A stretch of 64,000 nucleotides of DNA from Paramecium tetraurelia (GCF_000165425.1 NW_001798959.1:238871-302870), one strand, 5' to 3'; shown: positions 12,792 to 27,979, counted from the stretch's first letter. Translations and numbers: made by a program. Notes: generated from the letters alone by a model not told the origin.

Positions 12792-13273
12792 ATGGAGCAA
12801 TTTGAACAGCAAAAGGAGAGTTAGAATACTGGAAGAGACGGCAGAGCGATAAATAAGAGAATAAAGAAATAGAAGACAAAGAAGTAGCAGCCTAGTGAGT
12901 AGCCAGTTGAGGATTGCAGCATTTGTTATGGTTAGATCGTAGACAAAGTAAATTTGACACTAATTAATGACAGGGTATCATTTAGGGATGTTAGCATACG
13001 TATTGTTTTAAGTGCATTGAGATCTGGGCCTAACAGAATCTAACTTGTCCATAATGTAGAGTCCAATTTAGTCAGATTTTGAGGGTGTGGAAATAAGGTA
13101 AGGGGAAACGATAAAAAATGTATGATTTTCATGCAAATGAGGTGAATTCGGATGAGGATGAACTGATTTCTCTGGATTTTTTGTATTAGCCAATAAGATT
13201 AATGCCATACTTTACAAGGATTTGGAGCCTTCCCTTTGTAAATTTGATATTGATAAGTTCGGATTCAGAATGA
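12792..13273 (+). CDS. RING-finger protein, putative E3 ubiquitin ligase
   Basis: 151 aa with one intron (12948-12973, 26 nt, CAG end) inside the finger. The basic, Gln-rich N-terminus is followed by a C3HC4 RING: CSIC, then CQHTYCFKC, then CPQC. A Glu/Asp-rich stretch and a hydrophobic C-terminus follow. The His between Cys3 and Cys4 and the spacing fit RING-HC. Probable ubiquitin transfer with an E2; partner unknown. TGA at 13271-13273. Confidence 0.87.
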
Positions 13274-13341
13274 ATAAAAATTTACATAAATGTAATTTTT
13301 ACTAATTGAATATTCTAATAGTGAATGGTTAATTCATTATT

Positions 13342-16300
13342 ATGATTATTTTTTTATTTTTTCTTTAAACATATTAATTAAGATTCAATATAACTACTCC
13401 TGAGGGGAATCCATCTGAATTTATAACCCTTTAGACCTATTAGACGGTGAAATTGAAGGTGGAGTTGGGAAATTATTAATTGAATTCGGAAAAGATATTG
13501 CTTTATATAACTGATTAGATTTCACATGAGATAACTTAGTCATGCACTCTAAAACTCATGAATAGATAGGCAAACGAATTGAAAATATACGTCAATGCCA
13601 CAAATACTGAAGAAGATTCAATATTGACATCGATAACAATAGTATTTTTAATTTTAATTTCATAGTCAGCAATAATAATATCTCCAGCAAGAGGCATATT
13701 AACATAGCCCAATCTCTTTCCCATAATATTGAGTTAGAAGCTGATTGAATCCTACATGATGCCATTCAATTTGCCGACTAATAAAATATACAACTTGGAT
13801 GTGTTGAATGAGGATTTGGAGATGCCTCCCCAGAATTAGACTCCATTTGGATAGGAGTTCTGGTAAGAATATCAAGAGAAGGACATATCTATAATAGCAT
13901 TGACCTGGATTCCATTCATGGGCAATTGTAGAGATCAAGGCTATTACTTATATTTGTATAACCTATTGGAAAATGCAACCTTCTGTGATTTGGTAGCCGA
14001 GGAAGATACCAAGGTAGTTTCCATGGTGCCAACAAACGGATTCAACGCAAAAGGGGATTCCTGCAATATCAATTTGGAGTGTTACTTCTTAGAGAATTTG
14101 ATGGTTGAGTATGAAGGGAACAAATGGTGGCAATCTGAATAAGACTCCCTATTCTACTTAAGTAAATACGCTTTGAATTACAAAATCTTGGCTGAAAATT
14201 CAGACGATTCCCAAACCAACTATTTCTACAATATAATACAAGCCTAAGACGAATCCTTAATATCTGTCCAGTTCATCACAGCTGGTGTTATCAAAAATAG
14301 TTATCCGACTGAATTTACCTTTCAGATTCTCTATAACCAAATATCTCAAACAGAAAAGTAGATTGTTTCAGCAATAATAACAGCATCTAATTATCAAAAA
14401 GTAACATCAATTATAAACAAATATACATTGAATATTGTCTATCGGCCTATGGATTATTTGGAATTAATAAACTCATTTTAATTTGATATCACTTTGTATT
14501 TGGTCTTATATCTAGTAATCGGAATTTTGATTAATTTTGGTATATTTGTGATTTGGGTAATCAATAAGTCAATTTCAATAATCCCAGATCCACCCAAATT
14601 GAGAATCTATTAAACATTTATTGTTGCTTTCCTACCTCCAATTACTGGAGTCATTAGAGCAACCATCCCTATTGTTGTGTATGTGCTAATATTGGATAAC
14701 CTGTTTGCTCATGATTTGTTCTCCGGAATCACATATAATTATGATGGATTACCAACTAATTTTGATAATTCATAACAATATCAATATGGGAGAGTTGGAC
14801 TTATGTTGGTTGTGTCTGGAATCATTATAATGAAGATAGCATGTAAATTATGTATTCCAAAACCTATCGATGAAGATTGGGGAATTATCAGATCCAATTT
14901 TGAGAAGAAAAACGAAGAGAAATATTTTGATTTTAGTATCAGCGAAGAGGAATCTAAGGAAAGTCCTATGAAATAAGATGAAATCAGAGAAGCTCAGGTT
15001 ACCTCCAAAAATGTTGACAATAATCTTCAATCCAACAGTATTAGTAGACAAGGCTCCTTGTTTTCTAAATAATAGCCTGTCATTCCAGGATCTGCTCCTC
15101 CCATTACCAAAGAGAAAGAACCAACCATGCCAAAGAATTCACTCTTCAAAAAAGCCACCATTCTCAAACAAAGCAGTTCTATCAAAGATAATTAGTCATT
15201 GAAGGATTCCATAAGTCCAGTCCAACTCTTACAAAGATAGTAATCATTTATGTTATCATACCCATAGAAATTCCTCATCTGGAAATCCCCTTGATAAAAA
15301 GTAATCCATCTTCAATTAAGCCCAATAGAGTCAACAACCTTAAATCAATCAAAATTAACAAGCAGAGGAAGAGGATATCATAGATATATTAAAGGATAGC
15401 TTAATAAGTAAAGATTATCATTATTAATTAATTTGTATTATGATAGCTGCAATTTTATTATTCTTTTTGGGATTTTCATATGAACAATTATTCTATAAGA
15501 ATATCTATTACTTTTTGATTGTCCTGCAATTTATTGAATCCTTTGTGTATTGGCTTCTCAGTGAATATCTATTAGAAGAATAAACACTCATCCAACCGTT
15601 GATGGCCTGTTTGGAAGTGGTCCAATTCATCATGTTTATGGCTGCTGAATCTTTCTAGGAATTTGTTATCTCCTTCGTAATCAGACTCTCCCTAATCATT
15701 GTGTTCAGAACCTACATCAATCCGATCATAAGGAATTTCAAACATTTTAAAAAGAAGCTGATGAACTTCATGAATAAATGGCAACCTTTCTTTAGTTTGG
15801 AATAAGAATAAGAGAAACAACCAGAAGACAATATCTCATTTTATTTAGGATAACACACTGATTCCAAATTCACAGAAGACCAATCAGTTGAATACGTTAT
15901 CCAAATGACTCTGGGTTTCAGTAGTAAGGTTCATGCAATCTTCATCAAACCTATTGTTTTGGTATTCATCAAATTATTTGAGAAAGAGTCTTAGATTACT
16001 AATAATTACTACATTGGTTTCAGAGAGTTTAATTATTATATCTACTTTGCGTTTTTTGTCATCATCCCTTAAATCTTTATAGACATCTATGTTTTGAATA
16101 GTTTAGAGATGATCTATGGATTTAAGTTATTCGATTACTTTGATTATTGTAAATATCGAAATGATTTCAGAATCCAAAAGTTCTTTGAACACTCCCTAAC
16201 TTATGATCGTAGTATTGATGCCTAGTATCGATCTATTGATAATATGAAATTCACAGATCAGTTCTATTATAACGGCAGTCTCGTCATATATAGCATACTC

Positions 16301-17311
16301 CTTTGCATTCTCGGAACCACTATTATGATCAGAAACAACTATGTTCTGTATTAAGACCCAGCCATTTTCCTAATCATCCTCTTTATCTATATCTTTATTA
16401 CCTTGCTCTAAAACATGATGTTGTACATCTGGAATAAAATAGATGTCTGGAAGATTAAAGATACAAAGTAAAAGTTAAATTTGGATTCCCTCGAAGAATT
16501 CTTAAATCCTGCAAAGGAAAATATTGAATAAATAATAGAGGTTGATGCTTTCAAAAAGCATTTCATTAAATTAAACAAAGATTGGCTAGTCTCTAATATG
16601 GAATTGTTTATAAATGTAGATCAATTCACATAGCATGATGAATTTCTATTGTAGACATACTAATTATTATTGAATGATGAGAGGAAAGCTTAAAAAGAAA
16701 TTATTAGGAATGAGCAAATGATTAAGAAACAAAAGGAATTAGAATTGAAATCCAAGAAAAAGAGGAGGAAGACATCACAATCATAATCCATGATTAAATC
16801 TCAAAGAGATATTGAAGAAATAGATGGATATTAACATACGATTAGAATCAAAAGATCTTAGGCTGAAAATTTAAGAAAGATTGTATCGATTTGGTATTAC
16901 AAGGCAAAACAGACACTCTTCTTAAAATACTTGGTGTCAGATGTTTTAGCCCAAAATCAGGCTGAACATTGTAAAAGGTGTGGTTTAGACATCGAATTAA
17001 GAGTAGTTGAATTGATACCATTTGAAAAAATGTCAAATCAATTTAAATACAGAATTATGGGAACTCCCTTTAATAAATTTGAATGGATTAAATACTATGA
17101 AACCCATTAAAAGTTTGTTACTCTATGTATTGATTGTGAGAATGCTTATAAAAGTAGATTTCTATAAAGATAAAATTAAAGTGCAAACGATGTGGCCAAA
17201 TTGGCATCATAGAACTTTGTAGCTAAAGCATTTGTATTTAAATGGCTTTATGCTGCTAGAGCTAGAATGCTACACAAAAAGTCATTAACAGTAGAAAAAT
17301 TAACCTATTGA
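13342..17311 (+). CDS. Large multi-pass membrane protein, unknown family (1313 aa)
   Basis: One intron (15240-15267, 28 nt). Starts with a signal-peptide-like MIIFLFFLQTYQL, then about 370 residues of likely extracytoplasmic domain. Three membrane segments follow near residues 380-490, then a Ser/Pro/Gln-rich loop (about 500-690). At least six more hydrophobic segments (about 695-1030) come next, then a basic coiled region. Near the C-terminus a Cys pair (CKRC) and a second pair (CIDC) about 50 residues later could form a zinc ribbon. I do not recognise the family. The ectodomain followed by two membrane blocks suggests a receptor or channel-like scaffold, which is inference. Confidence 0.88.
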
Positions 17312-17348
17312 TTTATATTAACAATTTTAGTCAGAAAAATAGATTATT

Positions 17349-19234
<1,886 letters not shown>

Positions 19235-19266
19235 TTAATAATTAAATATATTTTAGTAATTATAAG

Positions 19267-20496
19267 TCACTATTTCCTACTTCCGATTCGAGAGTTTATC
19301 ATTTCATTCAGAATCTCTAATTTCTAAGTCATCATCCTATTGAATTGTTCATTCTCCCCTTTCACACTCCCTCTGCTCAACGGTTCCTTTATCTGAGATG
19401 GGGTCTCCACCTTTTTTAATTGGTTCCGAAACTAACTCAATGGAGTTGATTACTCTTCTTCAACCGTGGCTTCAATTAAAGGTTCAGCTGATAAATACTT
19501 CTTATTCTTTGGGGAAGGAGATTTCACCTACGCCTTATCCAAATTGTGAATAATTGAATAGAGGGTTCTCCCTACTTGTCTACTGATCTCATATTGGAAA
19601 TTATCATATTGGAATTGAATATTATCATCAATATGCTATGATTATTGAATTTGTTCGTATTCATTTGAAATTGATTTCTTGGCTTCGGCCAAATTTTATT
19701 TGTTCAAAATACAATCCCTGAACTTTTGAATGCTTTCATTGAAAATGAGTTGCATCTCTTCACAAATTGAATTGATCATGGTTTGAATGGAGTAACACTC
19801 TTCATTTAAATTCGGAATAGATTCAGACTTCTCTCTTCTGTAAGAGTTGTTGGAGAACTTCGTCTAAGTCGATTTCATTGAGTTGACATTCTATTATTGT
19901 TTTGGTTTGAATTTATCTGGCTACTTCACTCTCACTTCCTCTATTTGCAATGTCTGTATCATAAATTATAGAGTATCATAGTCCTTGCAAACATCGAATA
20001 CTGTATCTTGATTCTATAAAGATGTGTTATAATACAATTATACTTTATTTAACAGTTAGATGTTCGCCTTAGCATTCAATAATAAAGCCACAGTCTCTAA
20101 ATTTCCTCTCTACGCTGCAATCATCAAAGGAGAGAATCCTTTCTTGTATACTCAAATTAAATACTTTGTCCTGCTAGTTTACATCAGCCCCATGGTTCAA
20201 CAGAAAATCTGCAGTCCTACGATAATTGTAAAATGAGCAAATCCATAATGGCGATTGATTTAACTACATCAACCTATATATCTTACTCTATTTGTCTTAT
20301 TGATATCAGCACCTTAGACAATCAATCTCTCGATCATAGCCCCATCATTTTTACGACAAGCTATTGTCAAACAAGTTTGTCCTGACTTTGCATTCTCCAC
20401 ATCTATTAAATTAGGATGTTGCTGGAGTATTTCAATAACTTTATTAACATTCCCTTATTCAACCTTCAGAAATAAGACTTGCGCAGTGCTATTCAT
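19267..20496 (-). CDS. Ankyrin-repeat protein with coiled-coil tail (384 aa)
   Basis: Three introns: 20014-20043 (30 nt), 20143-20164 (22 nt, CAAG end), 20264-20286 (23 nt). Residues 1-150 contain about four ankyrin repeats (GQTCLTIACRKNDG, then GADINKTN, NHGADVNQQD, FSPLMIAAQRGNL). The rest is Gln/Ser/Asn-rich with helical stretches and no catalytic motif. Probable adaptor. It is 32 bp upstream of the kinase start and 28 bp downstream of the MORN gene stop, all on the same strand. Confidence 0.9.
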
Positions 20497-20524
20497 TAAT
20501 ATTTTATTGATATTATATATAAAT

Positions 20525-21632
20525 TCAATCAGTAATAACAGATTCCCCTTTATGAATCCATCTAACTCTCTTCCCTTGTTCCCAAATTCCTTGTTTCTCC
20601 ACATTCGATTCCCCTATGTAAACTCCTATTCCATGTTGTTTCCCATTCTACCATTATCCACGATAAATCTAATAATAAACGTAAATTGTACTCTCCCATC
20701 AGGCCATTTGAATTCTCCATAGCCATCCTTTTTGTCATTTTTATACTCTCCTTTGTATCTTCTGCCATCTAACCATGTGAAAATCTATTACTCAAATATA
20801 TTCATATACTCCTTGGCCATCCATTTTATTATTCTTCCATGCCCCTATGTACTTTCTCCCATCAAACCAGGTGTACTCTCCATAGCCTTGAATCAGATTG
20901 CTATCGAAATCCCCTATATACTTAGAGCCATCCTTCCATTGAAACTCCCCATGACCATGCTTCTTGCCCATAGAATATTGTCCTTTAAAAATGGAGTTAT
21001 CTGGCCAAGTTTCAATGCCATCTCCATGTTATTTGTCATCAACCCATTAACCTACGTATTTTGCACCATCCGCATGTATATAGGTTCCCCTATTATCCAT
21101 AATAATTTACATATCCATTAGCTTTATCATTCTGCCACTCTCCAACATAAACATCTCCACCACAGTGGATTAATCTGCCTATGCCTTAGGCAGAGTTCTT
21201 TTGCCATTAACCTTCGTATATTGATCCATCTATCCATATTTAAGTACCTTAACCATGTTTCAATCCATTTTTGTATTGGCCATAATAGACTGTTTAATCA
21301 TTGTATTCATATGGTCCTAATTTAGGTAAATCTGGCTCTAAGATTTCTGGAAATGGTCCTTATTCCTCATGTACTTTTTTTGTTTTTTCATTAAGATAAT
21401 TGGGCATTCTGGATAGTTTGGCAACCATGGTCAAAGGGGCGTGTTCATTAGTACAATGGTATTGATTTTTCATAGATTTCATGTCCTTTCTAACCTTGAT
21501 TCCTCTGAAATAAGATTGAATTTTGATTGCAGCCCTTTCAACTTATAGGGAGTTGTTCTACAAGTCTGTAACTAAAATGATTTGCGGGTTCTGTCGATCT
21601 AGCATTTAATTCCCATTACAACAATTTCCCAT
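20525..21632 (-). CDS. MORN-repeat protein with IQ motif
   Basis: About 345 aa. An IQ calmodulin-binding motif ([14 protein letters not shown]) lies near residue 40, followed by about nine MORN repeats (e.g. [41 protein letters not shown]). Introns: 20669-20691, 20785-20809 and 21090-21110. After the last intron the frame is off by one unless the GGGG run (21087-21090, C run on the given strand) has one base fewer. MORN/IQ proteins in ciliates are often cortical or axonemal scaffolds; location here is inference. Confidence 0.88.
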
Positions 21633-21667
21633 AATATTTTTAATATAATCATAAATAACAGTCAATA

Positions 21668-22773
21668 TCATTATAAAAGTAATGAAAATAAATTTTCAAC
21701 AAAGTTGTGCTAAACACAGTAATTGGTGACTTCCTTAGCGAAACCATCAAACTTGAAGGTTCTTCTCTCCTCCATGATTAACAAAACTGGAGTAACAATT
21801 TGCAACATCTCATAACTCATCTATGATAAGTCAACCTATTCTGTGTTCAGTTCGCCCTTCTACTCCTTGTCGAGCATGTTGAATAGCTTTCTCAAGGAGG
21901 CTCTCCAAACCTATTGCACAACACTTTGATCAGCACATGGTAAATTCAATACATAAGAATTATTACTACTAGATCAGTTAGACTAATAACAATACTCTGG
22001 GGTTTTATTGTAAATATCTTTGTAGGTTTTGCTTACATTCTTTTCGTTTAAGATTTCATGAGATCTCTAAGTAGTCTTGGGATGATATGTGTATGACTTA
22101 TTTGATAAGTCTTAAGATTGTTATTTCTACGTCCTCAGGTCTTGTAACCTTTTTTCTTTCTTCTACCCATAATCGATCAATCTCTATTCGACACTATTAT
22201 CTTGTCGTTTCTATTTCTATTAATATTGTATCTAGTCTCTTACAACTATCTATTCAGAATTCTTGTTGATTTGGGGAGTGAAGGTCAACTCGTTCTCGTC
22301 TCTAGGCTTCAATTGTTTGATTTCCTTCGCACTTCTGTCTCTCAATATCTTGCTAACTATCAATAGATTTCCCTATCTTACCGTCTTATGAGAAATCTCT
22401 ACAATGTGATCTACTGCTTATCAATGGACTCTTCTTTTAACAACTTTGAGTTGAAATCTAACTATTCTATTTATAAGGAGTTGAATTTGTAGAATTTCTG
22501 AAATAATTTGATTTCTGGTCGTTTGTCACCTTCTATTCATTATTTAAAGTGTGTTATGCTTATTATTTATGTTACGATATGCTATCAATCAACTTCAATA
22601 GATAGCGGCCAGGGAGGTCATGTTTTGATACAAATGCAATACCCAAATCTCTGGGATCATCACCTTCATAAATGTAAATCTAATCTCTCTCATCTTGTGA
22701 GATCTCCACTGTCTATAATCAATCACTCATAGTTTACCATGATTGCCAACAAAGTTCCATTATTATTTTGCAT
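21668..22773 (-). CDS. EF-hand-like protein with conserved N-terminal ubiquitin-like segment
   Basis: 342 aa after removing introns 21969-21995, 22357-22381 and 22713-22737. The N-terminus (TVEISQDERDQIYIYEGDDP then LGIAF) matches a segment that recurs in many ciliate and algal flagellar proteins; I recall the pattern, not the name. The middle is Gln/Ser/Lys-rich. The C-terminal 90 residues hold one helix-loop-helix with an EF-hand-like loop (DKEQKGELN). No enzyme motif. Sits 35 bp upstream of the MORN/IQ start, same strand. A flagellar/cytoskeletal role is inferred. Confidence 0.8.
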
Positions 22774-22834
22774 ATTAATATATTATTGATCTAACTTAGA
22801 TTTTATATTCATTTCTATAATAATTCAATCAAGA

Positions 22835-23878
22835 TCAACCGCTACTTTTCACAAACTTCAAAACTATTGGAGTAGTTATCACTCCGATCGCAATTAATCC
22901 AATTAAAATAATGCAACACATTTTCTAATTTATAATACCCATCTCTTACCTTTCTACTCTTCTTATGGATCTCTTGTTCCTTAGCCAATCTTTTCTCCCC
23001 TCTTTCAATGTAATTCTTTGCTTTATTCAAATTTTGTTCTACTCTCTATCATAAATCAATACCTATGCTCTCTATTTACTCTCCTTATTAGTTCACCAAA
23101 AAGGCAATCTCCGATAACATTTGAAAACAATACTGAGTACTCTAAAATTCAGCAAATAGAATACCTTCTCTAACTTCTAAATATCTTAATATTTATCTTA
23201 AATATCCTGAACTCTGTAGACTAATTGCAAAGATGGTTAACCTAGAGTCTCCTTCATCACCATCTTCTCTAATCCTTAGGGATCTTGAATAATGTCTGTT
23301 TTCTATTTTTCTGTCAAATTAGGTTCTAGTATTTCTAACTATTCAATATGAATAGCAATACTTATCTTTTCATCTTCTTTTGAATAGTCTTGTTATAATT
23401 AAAGATAGTGTTCTGACCAGATTACAATATAGTTGCCACTTCCTGTTGTATTGCCTTCTAATTGTAATTCATAGCTCTAGTTTCTGGTTCATCAGGATCA
23501 CTTTCTTTAACTAATTTATCTATTTCATCAAATAACTTTTTTATTTCAGCCGTATTCTTATTAATTTATGATTGCAATTAATCAACTTTCTTCATTGATT
23601 CTATATATATAGCTGTTCATAAAGTACAACCTTTCTCTTTGCTAGTGGATGCTGCTGTCTAAATAACTTCAGTCAATCTGCTGATTTCTTCATTGCTATT
23701 TCTTATCAATTACAATTTCATTCTAATCAATGAACTTTTCTTTTAAAAATCAGGCATCATTTCAGCTATCGATTATCTGTTGGAAGGTATCAATTCTATC
23801 GTTATGCCATTCTACTGAGCAGTCTAAATTAGTCGATACAGTTATTACTTCTTTTAACTAATAGTATAGATCATTCAT
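22835..23878 (-). CDS. Syntaxin (Qa-SNARE)
   Basis: 299 aa with six introns (22925-22949, 23042-23062, 23142-23164, 23339-23361, 23601-23627, 23824-23848). The N-terminal half contains Habc-type helices. The SNARE motif near residues 205-265 includes the Qa hallmark LSEIAFLVNQQGEQIESI with the zero-layer Gln. A basic stretch and a single C-terminal membrane anchor follow (CCIILIGLIAIGVITTPIVL). Mediates vesicle fusion, probably at the plasma membrane or endosome. The 21-nt intron ends in GAG, unusual, but is the only one keeping the motif in frame. Confidence 0.95.
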
Positions 23879-23899
23879 TATATTAAATAATATATATAT

Positions 23900-24482
23900 A
23901 TGTTAGATTAGCGTCAAACATTAAGTGATATAAATAGGCTCAGAAACACTCCCTACATCTATTATAAGCAATACTAATCTATCGACAATAATCAATAATA
24001 TGATACAAAATAAGTTAAAATGATCGCCAGACCTAATGTAAGGTATTAGATGATGTAATTTCTGAATGTAGATCCTCTCATTTATTAACAGACACGAAAA
24101 CCTGTCCAAATTGCAATAAGATCAAAAAAAATTGAGACAATCAAGTCAACAACGGGAAAGAACCAAAACTCAATCAAATTACAGGGCCTTCAGTCTGAAT
24201 TAAAAAGCACCTTCTAATTCCAGAAGTCAACCTGATTTGACTGATGACAATCAAAGTGTTTTTGTACCATATCGACAAAGAAACATTTCATAAAATAGTA
24301 TCTCGATTTCATATGATAATTCTGAAAAAAAAAAGAGCTTTTTACCAACTATGAATAATAAGGATCCAATGTTGCAAACATTTGGCAAATAAGTTATCAT
24401 CCTCAAACCCAAGAGATTCCCTACTGAGATATTTTAAGGAAACGTGAGCAAGATGAAGAAGCAATTCTAATAAAATTATTGA
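23900..24482 (+). CDS. Hypothetical Ser/Gln/Asn-rich protein, 5' structure uncertain
   Basis: The 3' part (24066-24482, TGA at 24480-24482) is a solid open frame rich in Ser, Gln, Arg and Lys and looks like a disordered region. Upstream, a frame beginning at ATG 23900 reads naturally to about 24030 but is in another phase. Joining them needs a 34-nt intron or a different splice; alternatively translation starts at ATG 24066. No domain recognised. It ends 24 bp before the kinase start on the same strand. Confidence 0.5.
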
Positions 24483-24506
24483 AATATTTATTTATAACTA
24501 AATATA

Positions 24507-25850
24507 ATGGAAATCTCTTTTGATTTCGACCTCAAACTAATTCATTAAATAGGTCATGGAGCATTTAGTTAAGTATTTCTAGGAGAATACGATTCCAAAA
24601 AAGTAGCTATTAAAGTACTCATTTTTTTTAATTATACAGGTAATGGATCCCTGTTACATTGAATAATTTAAAAAAGAAGTTGAAATTTTAGAATCCATCC
24701 ATCATCAAAATTTTGCTTAATACTATTTTGTATTTCTAATATTCTATTAAAGAGTAAAGAAGGTGAAAGTTCTTTATATATTGTCTAAGAATTCTTGGAA
24801 GGCAAAACACTGACATAGTTGATTAAAACTGTTGAAATGGAAGAAGCACATGTAAAACAAATCATCACCGAATTACTTAATGCAGTATCTTATCTGCATT
24901 CCCAAGATATTATCCATCGAGATATCAAACCAGGTATTGCATCTATTCCTACTAGATAATATAATTATTACGACTGAAGGATAACTCAAACTCATCGATT
25001 TCGGTCTTAGTTCCCATTCAGAATCTAAATTATCTTATGATAAATGCGGAACTCTGCTGTTTATGGCCCCTGAAATGATTTTTAAACAACCTTATCTTAA
25101 ATCTGTTGATATCTGGAGCTGTGGAATTATTGCTTACTAGTTGATCAACAAGAAACACCCCTTTTGGGATCCATTAGAATCTACTTCAACTTTCATTTAA
25201 AGAGTTCAATAATTCAACCCTAATTTCTCTGGGATGAATGAATACCAAAGATCTTTCTTTTTAAAATGTGCTGCTTATTCGCCTGAAGCTAGAATGAATG
25301 CCACTCAGGCTTTACAACATCCATGGCTATCAGGCAAAGGAGAATTATGGTAACCAATCACAATGGCTGATATGAAAACACTTTTTGATAATAAAATGAA
25401 GACCATTTATTATATTAAAACTCTGATGATGATGAAATTTTTATGCCAAGAAGTTTGGAACTATAATGTTACCAAGTGAATTTAGTAATTGTGAATTTAA
25501 TGACTCCACTGCAGATACCAATACTCACTTTAAATTAAAACTCTTAAGAAGTAGTTCTCGAAACCCCTCATTCATTAAATAAGTTCGTAGCACAAGTACT
25601 ATCTTCTTTGAAGGCAACAACTTGCCATCACCTATTAGATTTACTCATCACAATAAAAGAGCTTCTATTTCTCCAAATAAAACAATGTTGCATTCTGAGT
25701 CAATCCAATTCGGCTAATTTGCCAAAAGAAATACATAAGTCATAAAGTTGCCGTAATATATATTTAATTAATTATAGTCCATTGTCAAATTCTCCTGTTA
25801 TGAAAAAGCAAAGAAAAAGCAATTTAAATTTTAGATTAAAATAGTATTGA
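24507..25850 (+). CDS. Ser/Thr protein kinase with disordered tail (frame breaks in tail)
   Basis: About 416 aa if two single-base gaps are restored. Introns 24615-24639, 24730-24752, 24934-24955 and probably 25753-25777. Kinase motifs: GHGAFSQVFLGEY, KVAIK, IIHRDIKPDN (split by intron 3), DFGLSS, GTLLFMAPEM, and subdomain XI CAAYSPEARMNA. Catalytic Lys, Asp, Asn and DFG are all present. After residue 285 the frame needs one extra base in AAAA (25393-25396) and one in TTTTT (25438-25442); uncorrected, it stops at TGA 25477-25479. The tail is Ser/Asn-rich with likely phosphosites. Family: CAMK or related; substrate unknown. Confidence 0.86.
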
Positions 25851-26007
25851 AATTGTTTATTTAACTTTGTTTGAATAGAAAGAATATCTTATCATCAATA
25901 TTAATTTTTGATTGCAGTCAAAACATTTCTTAAATTAATTAATTATTAATATTAGAATACAAAATTTATAATTTATAAAATTTATACTCATCTATTGGTT
26001 GTGATAA

Positions 26008-26276
26008 ATGTTTTCGCAAAATAGAAGTCTTGAAGAGTCTTAAGTCGTTTTCCAAATTCATTCGATGCTTAGGGCAAAGAAGTGTCATGTTGAGAGGATC
26101 CCAGTTGAGTAGTCACAAATGATCCCATTGAAGACTTGATCTGTAGACAAACTTCTCTATTTGCTTAAAATTACTTAAATCTCATTCTTCTATAAGACTT
26201 TAAGACTTAGCATTCAAGGGCTAAATTACTTTAGGAATTAGATTTATATAGATTAATAGGAGGAATTGTACTATGA
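26008..26276 (+). CDS. Small hypothetical protein (about 89 aa, needs one-base correction)
   Basis: ATG at 26008 opens a natural-looking frame; near 26100-26112 the coding appearance switches by one base and runs to TGA 26274-26276, 70 bp before the convergent cyclic-nucleotide gene ends. Length agrees with one missing base. Helical, Leu/Gln-rich second half. No domain recognised. Uncorrected, the first frame would run on into the neighbouring gene. Confidence 0.4.
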
Positions 26277-26345
26277 CTTTTTGTTTGAGATTATTTCTTT
26301 TACTTCAGCAATTCAATTTGTTTCTTATGAAAGATAAACATATTT

Positions 26346-27775
26346 TCAGTCTATGGAGTAATCTTCTGTACTAATTAAATTATTGGAATTGACAATATCA
26401 GTAGTTGTGAACATTCCTTTCTATTGAGATCTCAGAATCTTAGAGTTAAGTGTGCTAGTGTCTCTATACAATTCGTCTATTGTGACTCTTTCAGTATTGG
26501 TAGAATCAGGATACTGTAATTTTTCCAATTCGTCAGCTAGTCGTTTTTGGAATGTTTTCGAATAGGTACTTCTCCCTTCTTTATAAGTAAGACTTTATTA
26601 CAAAAGACTTCTCTTTTAAAATTTTAAGAAAATCAGGATGATTTTTCCTTACAATATTAAAAGCATCACTTTCCATATAATAAGCAAGAGTATTATCAGA
26701 AGTCATACAAGAATAGAGTCTCACAGGGTTGTTGTCTATGAGTTCTGCTTCTCCGACAAAAGAGTTATCGGAAAGTTAAGAAAGAGTAACTTTTTTTTTA
26801 GGTTTTATTTTTGATTAGAATATAGAGGGTTCTTTAATCTTGCCATGCAAAGTATCTTCATCGTAAGATCTATAAATTTCGACTCTTCCTCTAACAATCA
26901 ATAAAAAGAATTTAGGTTCATCTCCCTCCTTCCATAAAAATGGTTTATGGGGCAAATTCAATTTTTTAAAAATATTAAATAAACTTGGTAACAATAAATT
27001 TACTGACACCCACAAAAATACTTAAAAAGTATTCAAAAGTTTGATTCTTTTCCTTGATAGATCTTTCTCCAACGCTTTTAAAATCTTGTCTATTCATAGT
27101 TAAAACATGAAGTTCATCAGATAAAACTAAAATGCTTGCAGTACGTGGTTTATCAGAAGATAATGCCATATCACCGAAGGCTTAACCTGAGTAAAATTAA
27201 AAGACTTTTTTATAAAGACAAATTCCATCTTTGAAATACATATTATTGATTTCGAATGGATTCCTTTAAGAAGCTAATAGTAATTCCATTTAAAGGTCTT
27301 GAGGCCTTTTTTTCTTTTTAAATAAAGCTTCATAATCTAATACTTCTTCTTCAAATGGGTTCATGTTACTTTTATAGGTTTCAATTACATCTCGATCATT
27401 TGCAATTTCTTCCTATGACTTTGATATGAAGACTCCAACCTCTCCAAGTAATATTAAATAAACTTTGTCTCCATATTCCCCATAATTAAAAACAATTTGT
27501 CCTTTGCTAAATTATTCATATTTGAAATATGAACAAGCCTGAGCAGCAAATTCTTCTATTTTCGTTCCTTCAGGGCAGTTCTTTTTTAGAAATTCAATTT
27601 AAGACATCATGGGAGCAATCTCCTCTAAAAGTGATTGTTATGTAATTCTTGTATAGGAGCGATATAAATTGAGAGGAATCTTCAAGTTCTCTTAATTTTT
27701 CTTTCTTTATTGATTGTCATCTACTTTTTGATCTTAAATTACAGATTTCTTCAAGTTTTTGGTTGATTAATTCAT
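26346..27775 (-). CDS. Protein with two cyclic-nucleotide-binding domains (copy 1)
   Basis: About 475 aa after two one-base corrections. CNBD 1 starts near residue 75; its first half (SKGQIVFNYGEYGDKVYLIL) is separated by a long insert from its phosphate-binding half (GQAFGDMALSSDKPRTASI). CNBD 2 begins with a FLWKEGDEPKFF-type strand and has FVGEAELIDNNPVRLYS. A helical, Ser/Thr-rich tail follows. Frame breaks: AAAAA at 26936-26940 and TTTTT at 26544-26548 (given strand) each have one base too many, judged against the paralogue at 30572-32497. No kinase, channel or PDE domain is attached, so the role is probably a cAMP/cGMP-regulated subunit. No intron seen. Confidence 0.9.
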
Positions 27776-27795
27776 TATAACAATAATAAAAATTA

Positions 27796-27979
27796 TCAAT
27801 AATTATGCAAACTATATAGATTCTCTTAGACTCCAGGTAACCCAACTTCTTTTTGATTCATGTAAAAAATAGATCCATCAAAAATCCATACTCCTCAAAT
27901 TACTGCAACCGGTTGTATCTAAAATCTTTCCTAAATATTTATCTGCATTAATACTTGAAACTTATTGCTTTATATTCAT
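27796..27979 (-). CDS. Small hypothetical protein (about 60 aa, needs one-base correction)
   Basis: ATG at 27977-27979, TGA at 27796-27798. The frame runs through a TTTTT (A run 27880-27884 on the given strand) that must lose one base; otherwise TGA comes right after it. The product has a mixed soluble composition (GKILDTTGCSNLR, then KEVGLPGVQ). It sits 20 bp upstream of the cyclic-nucleotide gene start, same strand, so it might be an upstream exon region rather than a separate gene, but a TGA separates them. Confidence 0.38.

Noticed and set aside
21090-21110. Alternative splice choices to explain the MORN/IQ frame shift
   Set aside because: No GT...AG pair of suitable length gives the right phase; a one-base change in the adjacent GGGG run does.
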